Below are positions 17,895-26,396 of a stretch of 64,000 nucleotides of DNA, piece by piece. Numbering within the stretch: the stretch's first letter is position 1; every line of letters begins with the position of its first letter. The DNA is taken from positions 1,240,001 through 1,304,000 of the forward strand of contig NZ_CP129965.1 in NCBI RefSeq assembly GCF_030503635.1. The letters run 5' to 3'. The translations under genes were made by a program, and so were the position numbers. Below the pieces are notes generated by a model. It was not told the origin of the DNA and did no database searches. It was given only the letters and a program-made list of their open reading frames with translations. This stretch comes from Corynebacterium sp. P3-F1. Its GTDB lineage: Bacteria > Actinomycetota > Actinomycetes > Mycobacteriales > Mycobacteriaceae.

Positions 17895-18212
17895 ATGACC
17901 TTGTTTGTGAAGACGATCTTCGTCGCCCCCGACGGATCCGGTCTGGTCAATGTGGCCGAGCTCGAGGAGATCGATGACACCCGAACTGCCTGCCGCATGG
18001 TCCGCATGATCGAACTCACCCCAGACAATTCCATTGTCGGCGCTGTCATCGACGGCCGGGTGCACGGCAGTGCGAATATGCCCCTCGATGTCGTCCCGCA
18101 TCCAGACAGGCTCGCGGAATTCCAAGACATCGAACACCAAGTACTTAAGCCGCAGGAATTCGCCGGACTTTGGGCTGAGGCGCAAACCCTCTTCCCGGAT
18201 CTGCGAGATTAA
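17895..18212 (+). CDS. Small conserved-type hypothetical protein
   Basis: The protein has 105 residues, with ATG seven bases after AGGAGGG. The sequence is soluble and acidic. Strand-like segments run from LFVKTIFVA to LVNVAELEEIDDTRTACRMV, and a tail FAGLWAEAQTLFPDL looks helical. The general pattern recalls DUF6881-type small proteins, but I am not confident. It lies 15 bases after the Rieske gene and is probably the last gene of the trp transcript. Confidence 0.6.
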   Translation: MTLFVKTIFVAPDGSGLVNVAELEEIDDTRTACRMVRMIELTPDNSIVGAVIDGRVHGSANMPLDVVPHPDRLAEFQDIEHQVLKPQEFAGLWAEAQTLFPDLRD

Positions 18213-18239
18213 CCGGTTTAGGCGGACCGGTTTAGGCGG
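18212..18239 (+). repeat. Tandem 14-bp direct repeat
   Basis: ACCGGTTTAGGCGG occurs twice back to back right after the preceding stop codon. It is followed by a short GATCTGACAGATC palindrome. It may be part of the end of the trp transcript. No T-run is present. Confidence 0.7.
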
Positions 18240-18312
18240 ATCTGACAGATCTGCGGGATCTCTTGCACTCTTCCAACCGAAACACCGTTGTTTCTGAGGC
18301 TGCGGGAGATCC

Positions 18313-18471
18313 TTAGAACGGGGGCATGTCGTCTACCTCTGCTTGGGCGTTCAGCATCGGCGTCTGTGATTCCTCATCCACCTCCTCCGGCGGCTCGGGG
18401 CGGAAGGGGAATTCCATCCCGAATTCCCTCTCCAATTCGGTGATCGCCTCCAAGCATTCCTCGTGTGTCAT
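18313..18471 (-). CDS. Tiny acidic ORF, 52 residues, uncertain
   Basis: The ATG at 18471 is preceded in frame by a stop four codons upstream. The peptide starts MTHEECLEAITELEREFG and is rich in Glu and Pro. Its ATG overlaps the stop of another small ORF (18468-18620) as ATGA. No convincing ribosome site is seen. The amino-acid make-up looks more natural than random frames here. It matches nothing I recognise. Confidence 0.3.
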   Translation of the reverse strand: MTHEECLEAITELEREFGMEFPFRPEPPEEVDEESQTPMLNAQAEVDDMPPF

Positions 18472-18620
18472 GGGCGCTGGATCAGGCGATTCGCCAGTGA
18501 GTTCTCCACTATTCGCAGCTTTTTCGTTGGTGGGGCGGGGGAGGTGGGTGGGTCGGTTTCAGGCTCTCTGGATTCAGGTGGTCTCGCTGCAGTCATGGCA
18601 GTGGCTTTCAGTGAGTGCAT
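18468..18620 (-). CDS. Tiny Pro-rich ORF, up to 50 residues, uncertain
   Basis: It can start at ATG 18620 or ATG 18596 and ends at TGA overlapping the next ORF's ATG. It reads MTAARPPESREPETDPPTSP, then a basic KKLRIVENSLANRLIQRP tail. Overlapping stop and start codons hint at translational coupling, or at one broken gene needing a frameshift. There is no family match. Confidence 0.25.
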   Translation of the reverse strand: MHSLKATAMTAARPPESREPETDPPTSPAPPTKKLRIVENSLANRLIQRP

Positions 18621-18729
18621 CGGCTGGTTTCATAGAACACTCTTTCACACAGGTGTAACCATTCTGCTGGATAACGGTCACCAGTTAGCTTGATTATTCG
18701 ATTCTGAAGGCAAAAAGCCAGCTCATCCC

Positions 18730-18738
18730 TGTGGATAA
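18730..18738 (-). other. Isolated DnaA box
   Basis: TGTGGATAA (complement TTATCCACA) is a perfect consensus DnaA box about 20 kb left of dnaA, in an intergenic region. It is the only perfect box I found away from dnaA. Confidence 0.6.
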
Positions 18739-18830
18739 CTCAATGTTTTCGAACGGCACCTAACAGAAACGTCAGCGTCCCAGGCCGATTAGACGCGGAG
18801 GACCAGGTGCTCAGCCCCCGGCAGCGAAGC

Positions 18831-18877
18831 GCTCCCCCTAACTGCACGCCAGAAACCCAGCGCAGTTAGCGGGGAGC
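18831..18877. repeat. Long imperfect inverted repeat
   Basis: GCTCCCCCTAACTGC and GCAGTTAGCGGGGAGC pair with a single one-base bulge across a 16-base loop. A second small hairpin, TCCCC/GGGGGA, follows near 18900. It could be a structured RNA end or a remnant element terminus. The rest of 18240-19017 shows no supported gene apart from the tiny ORFs and DnaA box listed. Confidence 0.6.
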
Positions 18878-19017
18878 AATTCAGAATAGACCCTCAAAGG
18901 TCCCCAATTTAGGGGGATGCCTCAAAACTAGTGCGGCAGAAGCGCGTCGAGCTGACGAAGAGCGTCCGCATGCATGCGATCCAGATCAGCGGCGGACGGA
19001 ATCTGGATCAGACCGGC

Positions 19018-19482
19018 CTAGTTCGCTGCAAACACGCCGCCCAGCAGACCCGCCAGAACGCCGGCAGCGATCCAGAGGTTCAGGCCTGTACCCATCCGGT
19101 ACCCCTGATGTGCATCCCACTTCAGAGAGCTGCCGATCACCTTGTTCAGGGCCTCCTTGGACTGGTACTTCCCCCAGTTGGCATTTATCTCTGGGTAGTC
19201 CTCCCCTTCTTCCCGCAGAGATTCCGGGATCTCGAGGTCGTAGATGCCCTTGATCAGCGGGGAGAAGAAGCCCATGCGAGTGGCTTTGCCCCACGCGTCC
19301 TCGAGCCCCTGGTCGTCAGCGAAGCTCGAGTGCTCGGCCATGTGAGAGGGGGAGCTTAGCTCCAGCATGGGCTTAATGGAGCTGCCTTCATCTTTGATCG
19401 GGCGCTCTTCACCAGCGTGTGCAGGTGCTGCGCCCGCGATGAGAGAAACGGACAGAACTGCGGCAACGATACGGCGCTTCAT
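19018..19482 (-). CDS. Small secreted protein with C-terminal membrane segment
   Basis: The protein has 154 residues from the second of two adjacent ATG codons, which is spaced five bases from AAGGAG. A clear signal peptide (MKRRIVAAVLSVSLIAGAAP, then AHA) is followed by a charged ~95-residue region containing DEGSSIKPMLELSSPSH. It ends with a hydrophobic helix LNLWIAAGVLAGLLGGVFA. It is likely exported and membrane-tethered. I recognise no family. It is transcribed alone, away from brnFE. Confidence 0.6.
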   Translation of the reverse strand: MKRRIVAAVLSVSLIAGAAPAHAGEERPIKDEGSSIKPMLELSSPSHMAEHSSFADDQGLEDAWGKATRMGFFSPLIKGIYDLEIPESLREEGEDYPEINANWGKYQSKEALNKVIGSSLKWDAHQGYRMGTGLNLWIAAGVLAGLLGGVFAAN

Positions 19483-19600
19483 CATGACTCCTTGGGCAAA
19501 AGGCTTCCGGCACAGCAAGCATAAGACTTCATCCCAGATGAAGCAGCACGTACATAGAAAATTCACCCACGTAACACGCAGATTTCGCTTATCGACGTTT

Positions 19601-19667
19601 CAGCCGCGCCACCAGAGCTCAAACGCGGCGGCGTGTGGATGGGTGGCAGGGCTGGGTGGCGCGGCTG
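19601..19667. terminator. 13-bp inverted repeat downstream of brnE
   Basis: CAGCCGCGCCACC (19601-19613) and GGTGGCGCGGCTG (19655-19667) are exact complements separated by 41 bases. They sit just after the brnE stop on the minus strand and next to a CGTCGATAAGC word (19587-19597). A terminator or processing hairpin is likely, although no T-run follows. Confidence 0.45.
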
Positions 19668-19688
19668 AGGGGCGGGTCAACAACGGGG

Positions 19689-19940
19689 CTAGAGAACGAG
19701 ATTGACGAGGGCCGTGTAGATGACGGTGCCCCCGAGAATTGATAGTCCAGCACGGCGCTGCCAGGCGTGGAGCAGAAGCGTAATGCCGGCGGCCAGGAGC
19801 GCGGCCCCGATCCCGCCGGGGTTGTCGCGGGTGCCGGAGAGGGTGTAAATGACAAGAACTGTCAGAAGGATGGTGACGATGGCCACGGGGATGAGCACGG
19901 CGGCGACCATGCCGAGAGAGACACCGGTTGGAAGGCCCAT
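19689..19940 (-). CDS. brnE: Branched-chain amino acid export subunit, AzlD/BrnE type
   Basis: This is an 83-residue protein that is almost all membrane, with helices around 8-30, 43-60 and 65-82. The size and the pairing with an AzlC-type gene two bases upstream identify it as the small subunit of a two-component exporter. In C. glutamicum BrnFE exports isoleucine, leucine, valine and methionine under Lrp control. Here no lrp gene is adjacent, so regulation may be remote or different. Confidence 0.75.
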   Translation of the reverse strand: MGLPTGVSLGMVAAVLIPVAIVTILLTVLVIYTLSGTRDNPGGIGAALLAAGITLLLHAWQRRAGLSILGGTVIYTALVNLVL

Positions 19941-19942
19941 CG

Positions 19943-20686
19943 TTATCCTTCACGGCTCCCGCCGGGCTGGGCGTGGGGGTCTGCGTGCGGGCGGAGCTCC
20001 AGGGCGCGGTCGACACCCGGGAGTGCGTAGCGCAGGAGAAGGACGAGGAAGTAGGCGGTCAGCGCGACCATGAGGACCCAGCTGGGGGCGAGCACGGCGA
20101 CGACCACGGCGATGGCTGTGGCGGTCAGGGGCAGGGAGAAATCCTTGTTCGAGGTGAAGGACTCGTAGGCGAGCACCACGAAGAGGGCGGTGAGGGCGAA
20201 GTCCATGCCTTTGACCTCCGGCGGGATGACCACCCCCAGAAGCGCGCCAGCGATTCCGGGAAGGACCCACAGAAGCTGGCAGACGATCTGCACGGTAAGG
20301 ATGCGTGTGCCGGACAGGCTGGCGCGGGTGGACGGGGGGAGGGAGGAGATGACGGCGTAGGTTTCGTCGGTGAGCGCGTATGTGGAATACGCGCGTCCGA
20401 GCAGTGACGAAATGCGGTGGCGGGGGAATGTGAGCCCGTAGAAGATGTGGCGGAAATTCACCATGAACCCGGTGACAGCGGCGGACATGGGGCCGACACC
20501 CGCGGTGACGAGCTGAACCGCAAGGAATTCCATCGAGCCGGCGTAAATCACCACCGAGAAGATGGGGGTCCACCACCAGGCGAAACCTGCCTGTGTCATG
20601 ACCAGGCCGAACGCCAGGCCGAGGGGAATGAGACCCAGGCCGACAACCCAGAGGTCCTTCAACGCGGCGCGGATCTCCTCACCCAT
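19943..20686 (-). CDS. brnF: Branched-chain amino acid export subunit, AzlC/BrnF type
   Basis: The protein has 247 residues and several membrane helices. The family segment LGLIPLGLAFGLVMTQAGF is followed by SVVIYAGSMEFLAVQL and FRHIFYGLTFP, the AzlC core, and an ALTDETYA motif near residue 110. It is the large subunit of a branched-chain amino acid (and methionine) exporter with the next gene. The start ATG is just upstream of the YqgE stop region in the same direction, so brnFE may lie in a pcnA-yqgE-brnFE transcript. Confidence 0.8.
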   Translation of the reverse strand: MGEEIRAALKDLWVVGLGLIPLGLAFGLVMTQAGFAWWWTPIFSVVIYAGSMEFLAVQLVTAGVGPMSAAVTGFMVNFRHIFYGLTFPRHRISSLLGRAYSTYALTDETYAVISSLPPSTRASLSGTRILTVQIVCQLLWVLPGIAGALLGVVIPPEVKGMDFALTALFVVLAYESFTSNKDFSLPLTATAIAVVVAVLAPSWVLMVALTAYFLVLLLRYALPGVDRALELRPHADPHAQPGGSREG

Positions 20687-20689
20687 GCA

Positions 20690-21298
20690 CTAGTTGTCCT
20701 CGAGGTCCGCGGGGAACGTGGAGAACAACGGCAAAGGCATCGGCTGGCGGCGCAGCACGTCGCTGTACAGATCGGATGCGGCAGGGGCGATCACATCGGT
20801 GGGGAGGGCAGGGGCGACGTACCAGTCGCCGCGTTCGATCTCCTCGTCGAGCTGCCCCGGAGCCCATTCGGCGTAGCCGGAGAAGACACGCATGCCTTCA
20901 AGCAGGCCGGCGACGCTTGCAGGTTCCGCCTGCAGATTCACATGAACCAGGCGGTTAGCCAGCCGGGTAAACTCCGGGTGGTCCTCGATGACGGTGCCGG
21001 TGGCGGTCATCCCGACAGCGATCGCGGCCTGGGGGCGCAGCGGGCCACCAATGTAGAGGGCCTGGGGCTTTGCCACCTCAGGCAGCCACTCGGGCAGGAC
21101 GGAGTGGACTGCCACTTCGCTGCGGCGGTTGAGGATGACGCCGAAGGTGGCGTCGGGGGAGACGTCGATAAGCAAAATGACGGTGCGGGCGAAGTCTTCG
21201 GCGAGCATGCCCGGCGCGGCGACCAGCAGCATGCCGGGCGCCGGCGTTTCGCGTTCGAGCGCGGTGAACAAGCGGTCCGCGTAAAAGAACTCAGCCAT
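20690..21298 (-). CDS. YqgE/AlgH family protein (UPF0301)
   Basis: The protein has 202 residues from the ATG at 21298, preceded by GAAGG. The family pattern is evident: PAPGMLLVAAPGM, FARTVILLIDVSPDATFGVILNR, ALYIGGPL, and RVFSGYAEWAPGQLDEEIERGDWYV. The biochemical role of the family is unsettled. It overlaps the pcnA stop by eight bases. A CGTCGATAAGC word falls in LLIDVS. Confidence 0.9.
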   Translation of the reverse strand: MAEFFYADRLFTALERETPAPGMLLVAAPGMLAEDFARTVILLIDVSPDATFGVILNRRSEVAVHSVLPEWLPEVAKPQALYIGGPLRPQAAIAVGMTATGTVIEDHPEFTRLANRLVHVNLQAEPASVAGLLEGMRVFSGYAEWAPGQLDEEIERGDWYVAPALPTDVIAPAASDLYSDVLRRQPMPLPLFSTFPADLEDN

Positions 21299-22820
21299 TT
21301 TCCTTCTCCCACCAAGCCTTGAGCTCCGCAACCGCCTCATCGTGGTCGAGCTCGCCACGCTCGAGGCGCAGGTCCTTCATATACTTCCAGGCTTTACCCA
21401 CCCCGGGGCCTGGTTTGAGGCCCAGAATCTCCATGATCTCGTTGCCGTCAAGGTCGGGGCGAACGCGGGCGAGGTCCTCCTTGGCGGAGAGATCCGCGAT
21501 GCGCTCCTCAAGCTGGTCGTACGTGCGCTGCAGGCGGGCGGCCTTCTTCGGATTGCGCGTGGTGCAGTCGGCGCGGACGAGCTTGTGCAGGCGGGGGAGG
21601 AGATCCCCCGCATCCGTGACGTAGCGGCGCACAGCCGAATCGGTCCACTGGCCCTCACCGAAACCGTGGAAGCGCATGTGCAGATAGACGAGCTGCCCCA
21701 CATCCTCGATGACGTGCTTCGGGTATTTCAGCTTGCGCATGCGCTTGCGGGTCAGCTTCGCCCCGACAACCTCGTGGTGGTGGAAGGACACCCCGCCGCC
21801 GGGCTTGAGTTCGCGCGTGTCCGGCTTGCCGATGTCGTGGAGCAGCGCCGCCCACCGCAACTTCAGGTCGGGGCCCTCTTCCTCGAGGTCCGTGGCCTGA
21901 CGCAGCACGGTGAGGGAGTGGGCGTAGACGTCCTTGTGCTGCATGTGCTCGTCGCGCTCGAGCTGGAGCGCCGGGACCTCGGGCAAGATGTGGTCCGCCA
22001 AACCGGTCTCCACCAGCAGGTCAATGCCCTCCCACGGCTGCAGGCCCAGCATGAGCTTGTCCAACTCCGCCTGGACGCGCTCGACCGTGATGCGGGTGAT
22101 CTCCTCCGCCATGTCCGTCATGGCCTGTTTGACGCGGGGGCTGACGGTGAAGCCCAACTGCGACACGAAACGGGCCGCGCGCAGCATGCGAAGAGGATCG
22201 TCGCGGAAGCTCACCTCGGGCGCCTGGGGGGTGTCCAGAACACGGTCGAGAAGGTCCTTCAAACCGTCGACGGGATCGTGGAAGTCCAGCTTGAGCGTTG
22301 CAGCTCCGTCGGCGGCGGTGGAGGGGACAAGTTCGATCGCCATGGCGTTCGCCCGGAAATCGCGGCGGACCAGGTCTCCCTCGATGGTGTCGCCGAAGGT
22401 GACTTCGGGGTTCCGGGTCACGCCGTCATACAGATCGGCACGGAAGGTAGTCACCTCCACCTGCTGGCCCAGCTTCACGGTAGACACCGTTCCGAATTGA
22501 ATGCCGGTGTCCCACACAGCCTCGCCCCAGTCCGTCAAAATCGCCTTGATGGTCTCGGGCCGGGCTGAGGTGGTGAAGTCCAGATCGTGGCCCAACCGGC
22601 CCAGCATCGCGTCGCGCACGGGCCCGCCGACGAGGTAGAGGGACTCGCCCTGCGCCGCGAACGCCGCGGCGAGCGGCCCGAGCAGATCAGCGAGCTCGCT
22701 TACCGCGCTCTCCGCACGGGCCAGCAAAGCGATGAAAGCTGTCGGATCCCCCTTCTCCGGCAGGTTGAACAGCTCCGCTGGGTCGGTGGAATTCGTCGCA
22801 CTGTTCATCATGCTGTTCAT
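21291..22820 (-). CDS. pcnA: CCA tRNA nucleotidyltransferase
   Basis: The protein is about 509 residues; ATG 22820 is assumed and GTG 22832, spaced from AAGG, is an alternative. The nucleotidyltransferase core is [13 protein letters not shown] then HDLDFTT, with the catalytic aspartates. An HD domain follows ([12 protein letters not shown]). It adds or repairs the 3' CCA of tRNAs. It is the corynebacterial/mycobacterial form with a C-terminal HD domain, divergent from the Nudix gene as in Mycobacterium tuberculosis (Rv3907c/Rv3908). Confidence 0.92.
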   Translation of the reverse strand: MNSMMNSATNSTDPAELFNLPEKGDPTAFIALLARAESAVSELADLLGPLAAAFAAQGESLYLVGGPVRDAMLGRLGHDLDFTTSARPETIKAILTDWGEAVWDTGIQFGTVSTVKLGQQVEVTTFRADLYDGVTRNPEVTFGDTIEGDLVRRDFRANAMAIELVPSTAADGAATLKLDFHDPVDGLKDLLDRVLDTPQAPEVSFRDDPLRMLRAARFVSQLGFTVSPRVKQAMTDMAEEITRITVERVQAELDKLMLGLQPWEGIDLLVETGLADHILPEVPALQLERDEHMQHKDVYAHSLTVLRQATDLEEEGPDLKLRWAALLHDIGKPDTRELKPGGGVSFHHHEVVGAKLTRKRMRKLKYPKHVIEDVGQLVYLHMRFHGFGEGQWTDSAVRRYVTDAGDLLPRLHKLVRADCTTRNPKKAARLQRTYDQLEERIADLSAKEDLARVRPDLDGNEIMEILGLKPGPGVGKAWKYMKDLRLERGELDHDEAVAELKAWWEKENG

Positions 22821-22917
22821 CGGCGTGGTCACCCGCACAACCTTACAGCCCCGCACAAACCCGGGATGCCGGGTCTCAAGTACCACACAGGCACCAGGGC
22901 CGGATACGATTCAAGGG

Positions 22918-23775
22918 ATGGCTCCGCACACCTCCGGCGACTCCGATTCGCCGCAGAACTCTACGCGCAAGCGCAAACGCCGCCGGCGCGCGTCGAGCCA
23001 CGCCCAAAACAAGGGCAGCAACAGTGCCGCCAGCAGCTCCAACGCGGGCAACCCTCACGCCAGCGACTCCAGCGGCAACGGAAGGAACAGCGGCAGCACC
23101 AAGAACAACAACAAGAACCGCAACCGCCGCAAGCACCGCGGGGGCAACAACAACCAGCGTCGCCAGGGCGGCAACCAGAAGAATAACCAGCGAGGCGGCC
23201 AGAGGAACCGAGGCGGCGGCACCAATAAATACCGGAAGCCGCAGCAGCATGCTGCGCACACCTCGCAAAACATGGAGACCCGCGACGAGACCAGTGCAGG
23301 TGGCCTCGTCGTCTCCGGCATGGCAGAAGCCGTCGCCCCCGACGGTTCCGTGGACCTGTCGCAGATTTACGTTGCACTCATCGGGCGGCTCGATCGCCGC
23401 GGCCGCCTGCTGTGGTCCATGCCCAAAGGCCACGTCGAGCAGGGCGAGCATCAGTGGGACACCGCACGCCGCGAGGTCTGGGAGGAAACCGGCATCATCG
23501 GCGAACCGTTCGCGGAGCTGGGCACCATCGATTACTGGTTTGTGTCCAACGGGGTGCGCATCCACAAGACGGTTCACCACAACTTGCTGCGTTACGTCGA
23601 CGGCGTTCTGAACGACGAGGACCCGGAGGTCACCGAGGTTGCTTGGGTGCCGGTCAGCGAACTGATCGAGCATTTGGCGTACGCGGACGAGCGGAAATTG
23701 GCCCGCACCGCCTTCGACAAAATGCCGGTTTACGCGCGGGCGGAAAAGGAAGCGGGAAGGACCACTCCCCGGTGA
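22918..23775 (+). CDS. Nudix hydrolase with a disordered basic N-terminus
   Basis: The protein has 285 residues. The first ~115 are low complexity, dominated by Asn, Arg, Lys, Ser, Gly and Gln, and probably disordered and nucleic-acid binding. The Nudix box is intact at ~171-193: G-H-V-E-Q-G-E then R-R-E-V-W-E-E-T-G. It is positionally equivalent to M. tuberculosis MutT4 (Rv3908) next to pcnA. Likely substrates are (d)NTPs or nucleoside diphosphate derivatives. Its TGA overlaps the GTG of the next gene. Confidence 0.88.
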   Translation: MAPHTSGDSDSPQNSTRKRKRRRRASSHAQNKGSNSAASSSNAGNPHASDSSGNGRNSGSTKNNNKNRNRRKHRGGNNNQRRQGGNQKNNQRGGQRNRGGGTNKYRKPQQHAAHTSQNMETRDETSAGGLVVSGMAEAVAPDGSVDLSQIYVALIGRLDRRGRLLWSMPKGHVEQGEHQWDTARREVWEETGIIGEPFAELGTIDYWFVSNGVRIHKTVHHNLLRYVDGVLNDEDPEVTEVAWVPVSELIEHLAYADERKLARTAFDKMPVYARAEKEAGRTTPR

Positions 23776-26267
23776 CGGCCCGGCGCACACATCGGGCAGC
23801 CGCGGTGCTCGCTGCGGCGGCGCTCGCATGCGCACCACTGGGCACAGGAGTGCCAGCAACTACCGCCGTGGAGCCCGTTCCGCTCAACCCGCACGACCCT
23901 GCAGTCGCGCACGAGTGGATCAACCCGACCATTCGCCCGGACGACGGAAAGCAGGGACTCACGCTTTCGCTTATCGACGCACCACCGTCAACCCCCTCCG
24001 GCACCCCCGTTTCCGTCACCGTGCGCATCCGAAACGAGTCTGAAACAGAGGCGTCCGGTCTGACCATTGCTCCGTTGCAGGGCCCGGCATCCGGGTCGGT
24101 GGCCGATGCACGAGCTGCCACAGTCGCGGCGATTTCCGAATACAGGCCCGCCGGCGACGAGGTCGACGTACCCGCCTTAGAGCAGGGTGAAGAGACCGAC
24201 GTGACAATCACAATCGCCACTGACAGGCATCCAGCGACCACCACGCTGCCCATGATGCTCGTGCTGGCGCAGGACGGCATGCGACTGGATACCGAGCGGT
24301 GGCATATGACGACAACGGGCACCGAGCCCGCACCGTCGCTGACACCGGCCGGAATGAGCGTGCTGTTTCCTATCTCCGCACGGGTGGACATCGTGCCAGG
24401 GGAAACCGGAGAAGCACCGAACCGGCCGCCACTGATCCTTTCGTCCGAGAACCTGGCCGATCAGCTCGCCCCCGGGGGGCGGCTCGACGCTCTGGTGGAC
24501 ACGTACACCGAAGCGATGCAGGACAACGGTGCGCGCGCGGCAACCTGCTTGGCCGTTGACCCGGCGCTGTTGGACACCGTCGAGCGCATGGGTGAGGGAT
24601 ACACGGTAGATGAGGACCGGCCAGCGCCCGGGCTGAACCGGAAACGCCTACGAGACTCCTGGGGCAGCGACGACACCAGTGCCGGCTCCGAACCGGGCAC
24701 CGGATCCGATCACGCCAAAGCATGGCTGACCAAGCTGCGCGCCGCCGCCAACGACAATTGCACCGTGGCATTGCCGTGGGCGAACGCGGACTTGAACGCT
24801 GTGGCGCGCACCGGCGACACCTGGCTCATGCGCGAATCCCTGGAGCGCGGCCCCTTCACCCTGGAACGTGTGTTGCAGACCCCCGTACTGCGCAACGTGG
24901 TCGTGCCCGGCGCGGGGTACCTCATCCCCGAAGCCGCGCCGGGCATGGGCTGGGCCGACCTGAGCCGATCCACGCTGCCGGCAACGGGCATGCAATCGGA
25001 GTGGGAGCGCGACCAAGCGGCGCGGGCGCGCACGGCGGACGCCCCCGGCGGCCGTATCGAGGGGGAGCAGCGCAGCAACTTGGACAACCCGGCGCTGCCG
25101 GCTGCGGGGGAGATCACCGCACCGGCGCCAGGGGAGACGGTGCGGGTGCTGGTGGCCGGCAACACCGTTGGAACTTATTCCCGAAAAGTCTCGCTCAGCC
25201 CGGGAGTGGATGCGGTCACGTTCAACGAGGCGCTGGCATCTACCCTCGCCGCCACCGGGCCGCTGCCGGAGACCCCGGGATACTCGGACGAGAACCTGCG
25301 CTTTGATTTCACCCTAGACTCTCAGGCGGCCCGGGACCTGACTGCAGCGACTGCTGTGCGCACCGCAGCGCAATCGGTGGCGTCCTATAGGGAAGGGAAC
25401 CAACCTGAGCTGGACCCCACCTTGGTCAACCCGCCCGCGTCATGGGAACCATCCACCGCCCGGGCAGTCATGGAAGCGGTCACCGCTTCGTTGACTGACC
25501 GCACTGCCGCGCCGATGGCGCTTGCGGACTACGTGCGGGCACCGGGGCAGGGGGAGCAGGGGGACGTCGATAAGCTGGGCGCCCCTGAATCCGACCCCGC
25601 GGAATTCACCGACACCGAGGTGCTCAATTCCGCGCAGCAAGCACGCTTCATCAACGACCTCACTGCTCTGCTAGCTAACGACGGTACGATCGCGCTGACG
25701 CGCTACGGGTATACGCTGCCATTGCGCAGCGATCTGCTGACAGCGCTGACCGTGACGCAGCGGCGCGCGTACAAAGGTTATGCGGAAGCAGAGAAACTCA
25801 CGCGCGAGCGGTTGAACGGGGACCGGGACACCCTGTCGCAATTACGCTCCTCAATCGCACTCATCCCCCCGGGCAATGTTTACACCCGCACGTCTGCATC
25901 GTCGCCATTGCTCATCGTCGCGCAAAACGGCCTGCCTCTTCCCGTGGATGCGACGATTCTCTACCGCGGGCCGGACGGCGCCCTGCTGAACACCCCACCG
26001 AATTTCCGGATCCCAGCGCGGGGATCGCTGACTCTGCAGATGACAGCGGACCTGCCCTCGGACAAAGAGCGTACCGACCTGCAGCTATACCTGGCCACAC
26101 CCCAGAACCAGCCGATCTCTCCGCCGGTGAGGATCGGGGTGCAAACGGCGGGGGCGTCGATGAGCAACTTGTTTCTGGTGTCGCTGCTGGCTGGACTGTT
26201 CGTGCTCGCCGTCACCGCGCAATTGGGGAAACGCCGACGGGATAGAGATTCCAGGCAAGCCGACTAA
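23772..26267 (+). CDS. DUF6049 secreted/membrane protein (Rv3909-like)
   Basis: The protein has 831 residues with a GTG start overlapping the Nudix stop as GTGA. An N-terminal signal ([19 protein letters not shown]) is followed by a long extracytoplasmic region with an Ig-like opening ([19 protein letters not shown]). A C-terminal helix (~797-818) and an RRRDRD tail give an N-out, C-in topology. The location just before murJ suggests a peptidoglycan or envelope role. Two CGTCGATAAGC words are read as SLIDAP and GDVDKLG, the second in a Gly/Gln-rich insert. Confidence 0.8.
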   Translation: MTARRTHRAAAVLAAAALACAPLGTGVPATTAVEPVPLNPHDPAVAHEWINPTIRPDDGKQGLTLSLIDAPPSTPSGTPVSVTVRIRNESETEASGLTIAPLQGPASGSVADARAATVAAISEYRPAGDEVDVPALEQGEETDVTITIATDRHPATTTLPMMLVLAQDGMRLDTERWHMTTTGTEPAPSLTPAGMSVLFPISARVDIVPGETGEAPNRPPLILSSENLADQLAPGGRLDALVDTYTEAMQDNGARAATCLAVDPALLDTVERMGEGYTVDEDRPAPGLNRKRLRDSWGSDDTSAGSEPGTGSDHAKAWLTKLRAAANDNCTVALPWANADLNAVARTGDTWLMRESLERGPFTLERVLQTPVLRNVVVPGAGYLIPEAAPGMGWADLSRSTLPATGMQSEWERDQAARARTADAPGGRIEGEQRSNLDNPALPAAGEITAPAPGETVRVLVAGNTVGTYSRKVSLSPGVDAVTFNEALASTLAATGPLPETPGYSDENLRFDFTLDSQAARDLTAATAVRTAAQSVASYREGNQPELDPTLVNPPASWEPSTARAVMEAVTASLTDRTAAPMALADYVRAPGQGEQGDVDKLGAPESDPAEFTDTEVLNSAQQARFINDLTALLANDGTIALTRYGYTLPLRSDLLTALTVTQRRAYKGYAEAEKLTRERLNGDRDTLSQLRSSIALIPPGNVYTRTSASSPLLIVAQNGLPLPVDATILYRGPDGALLNTPPNFRIPARGSLTLQMTADLPSDKERTDLQLYLATPQNQPISPPVRIGVQTAGASMSNLFLVSLLAGLFVLAVTAQLGKRRRDRDSRQAD

Positions 26268-26396
26268 CATACCCTTGACCCAGAATTCCTAGGATGGTCT
26301 CAGGGCAGTTTCACCCAGATTCAACTTGAGCCACGCAGTCCGGGATTCGTTCGAGGTGCAATTGCAGACTATTTCCGGGACCAAGGTGAGCGTGTC

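Noticed and set aside
18326..18658. 110-codon plus-strand ORF
   Set aside because: It has Ser/Trp-rich, low-information composition and no ribosome site. The tiny minus-strand ORFs look more natural.
22960..23220. Repeat-like, low-complexity stretch considered as a CRISPR or repeat array
   Set aside because: There are no regular repeats or spacers. It codes the disordered Asn/Arg/Gly-rich N-terminus of the Nudix protein.
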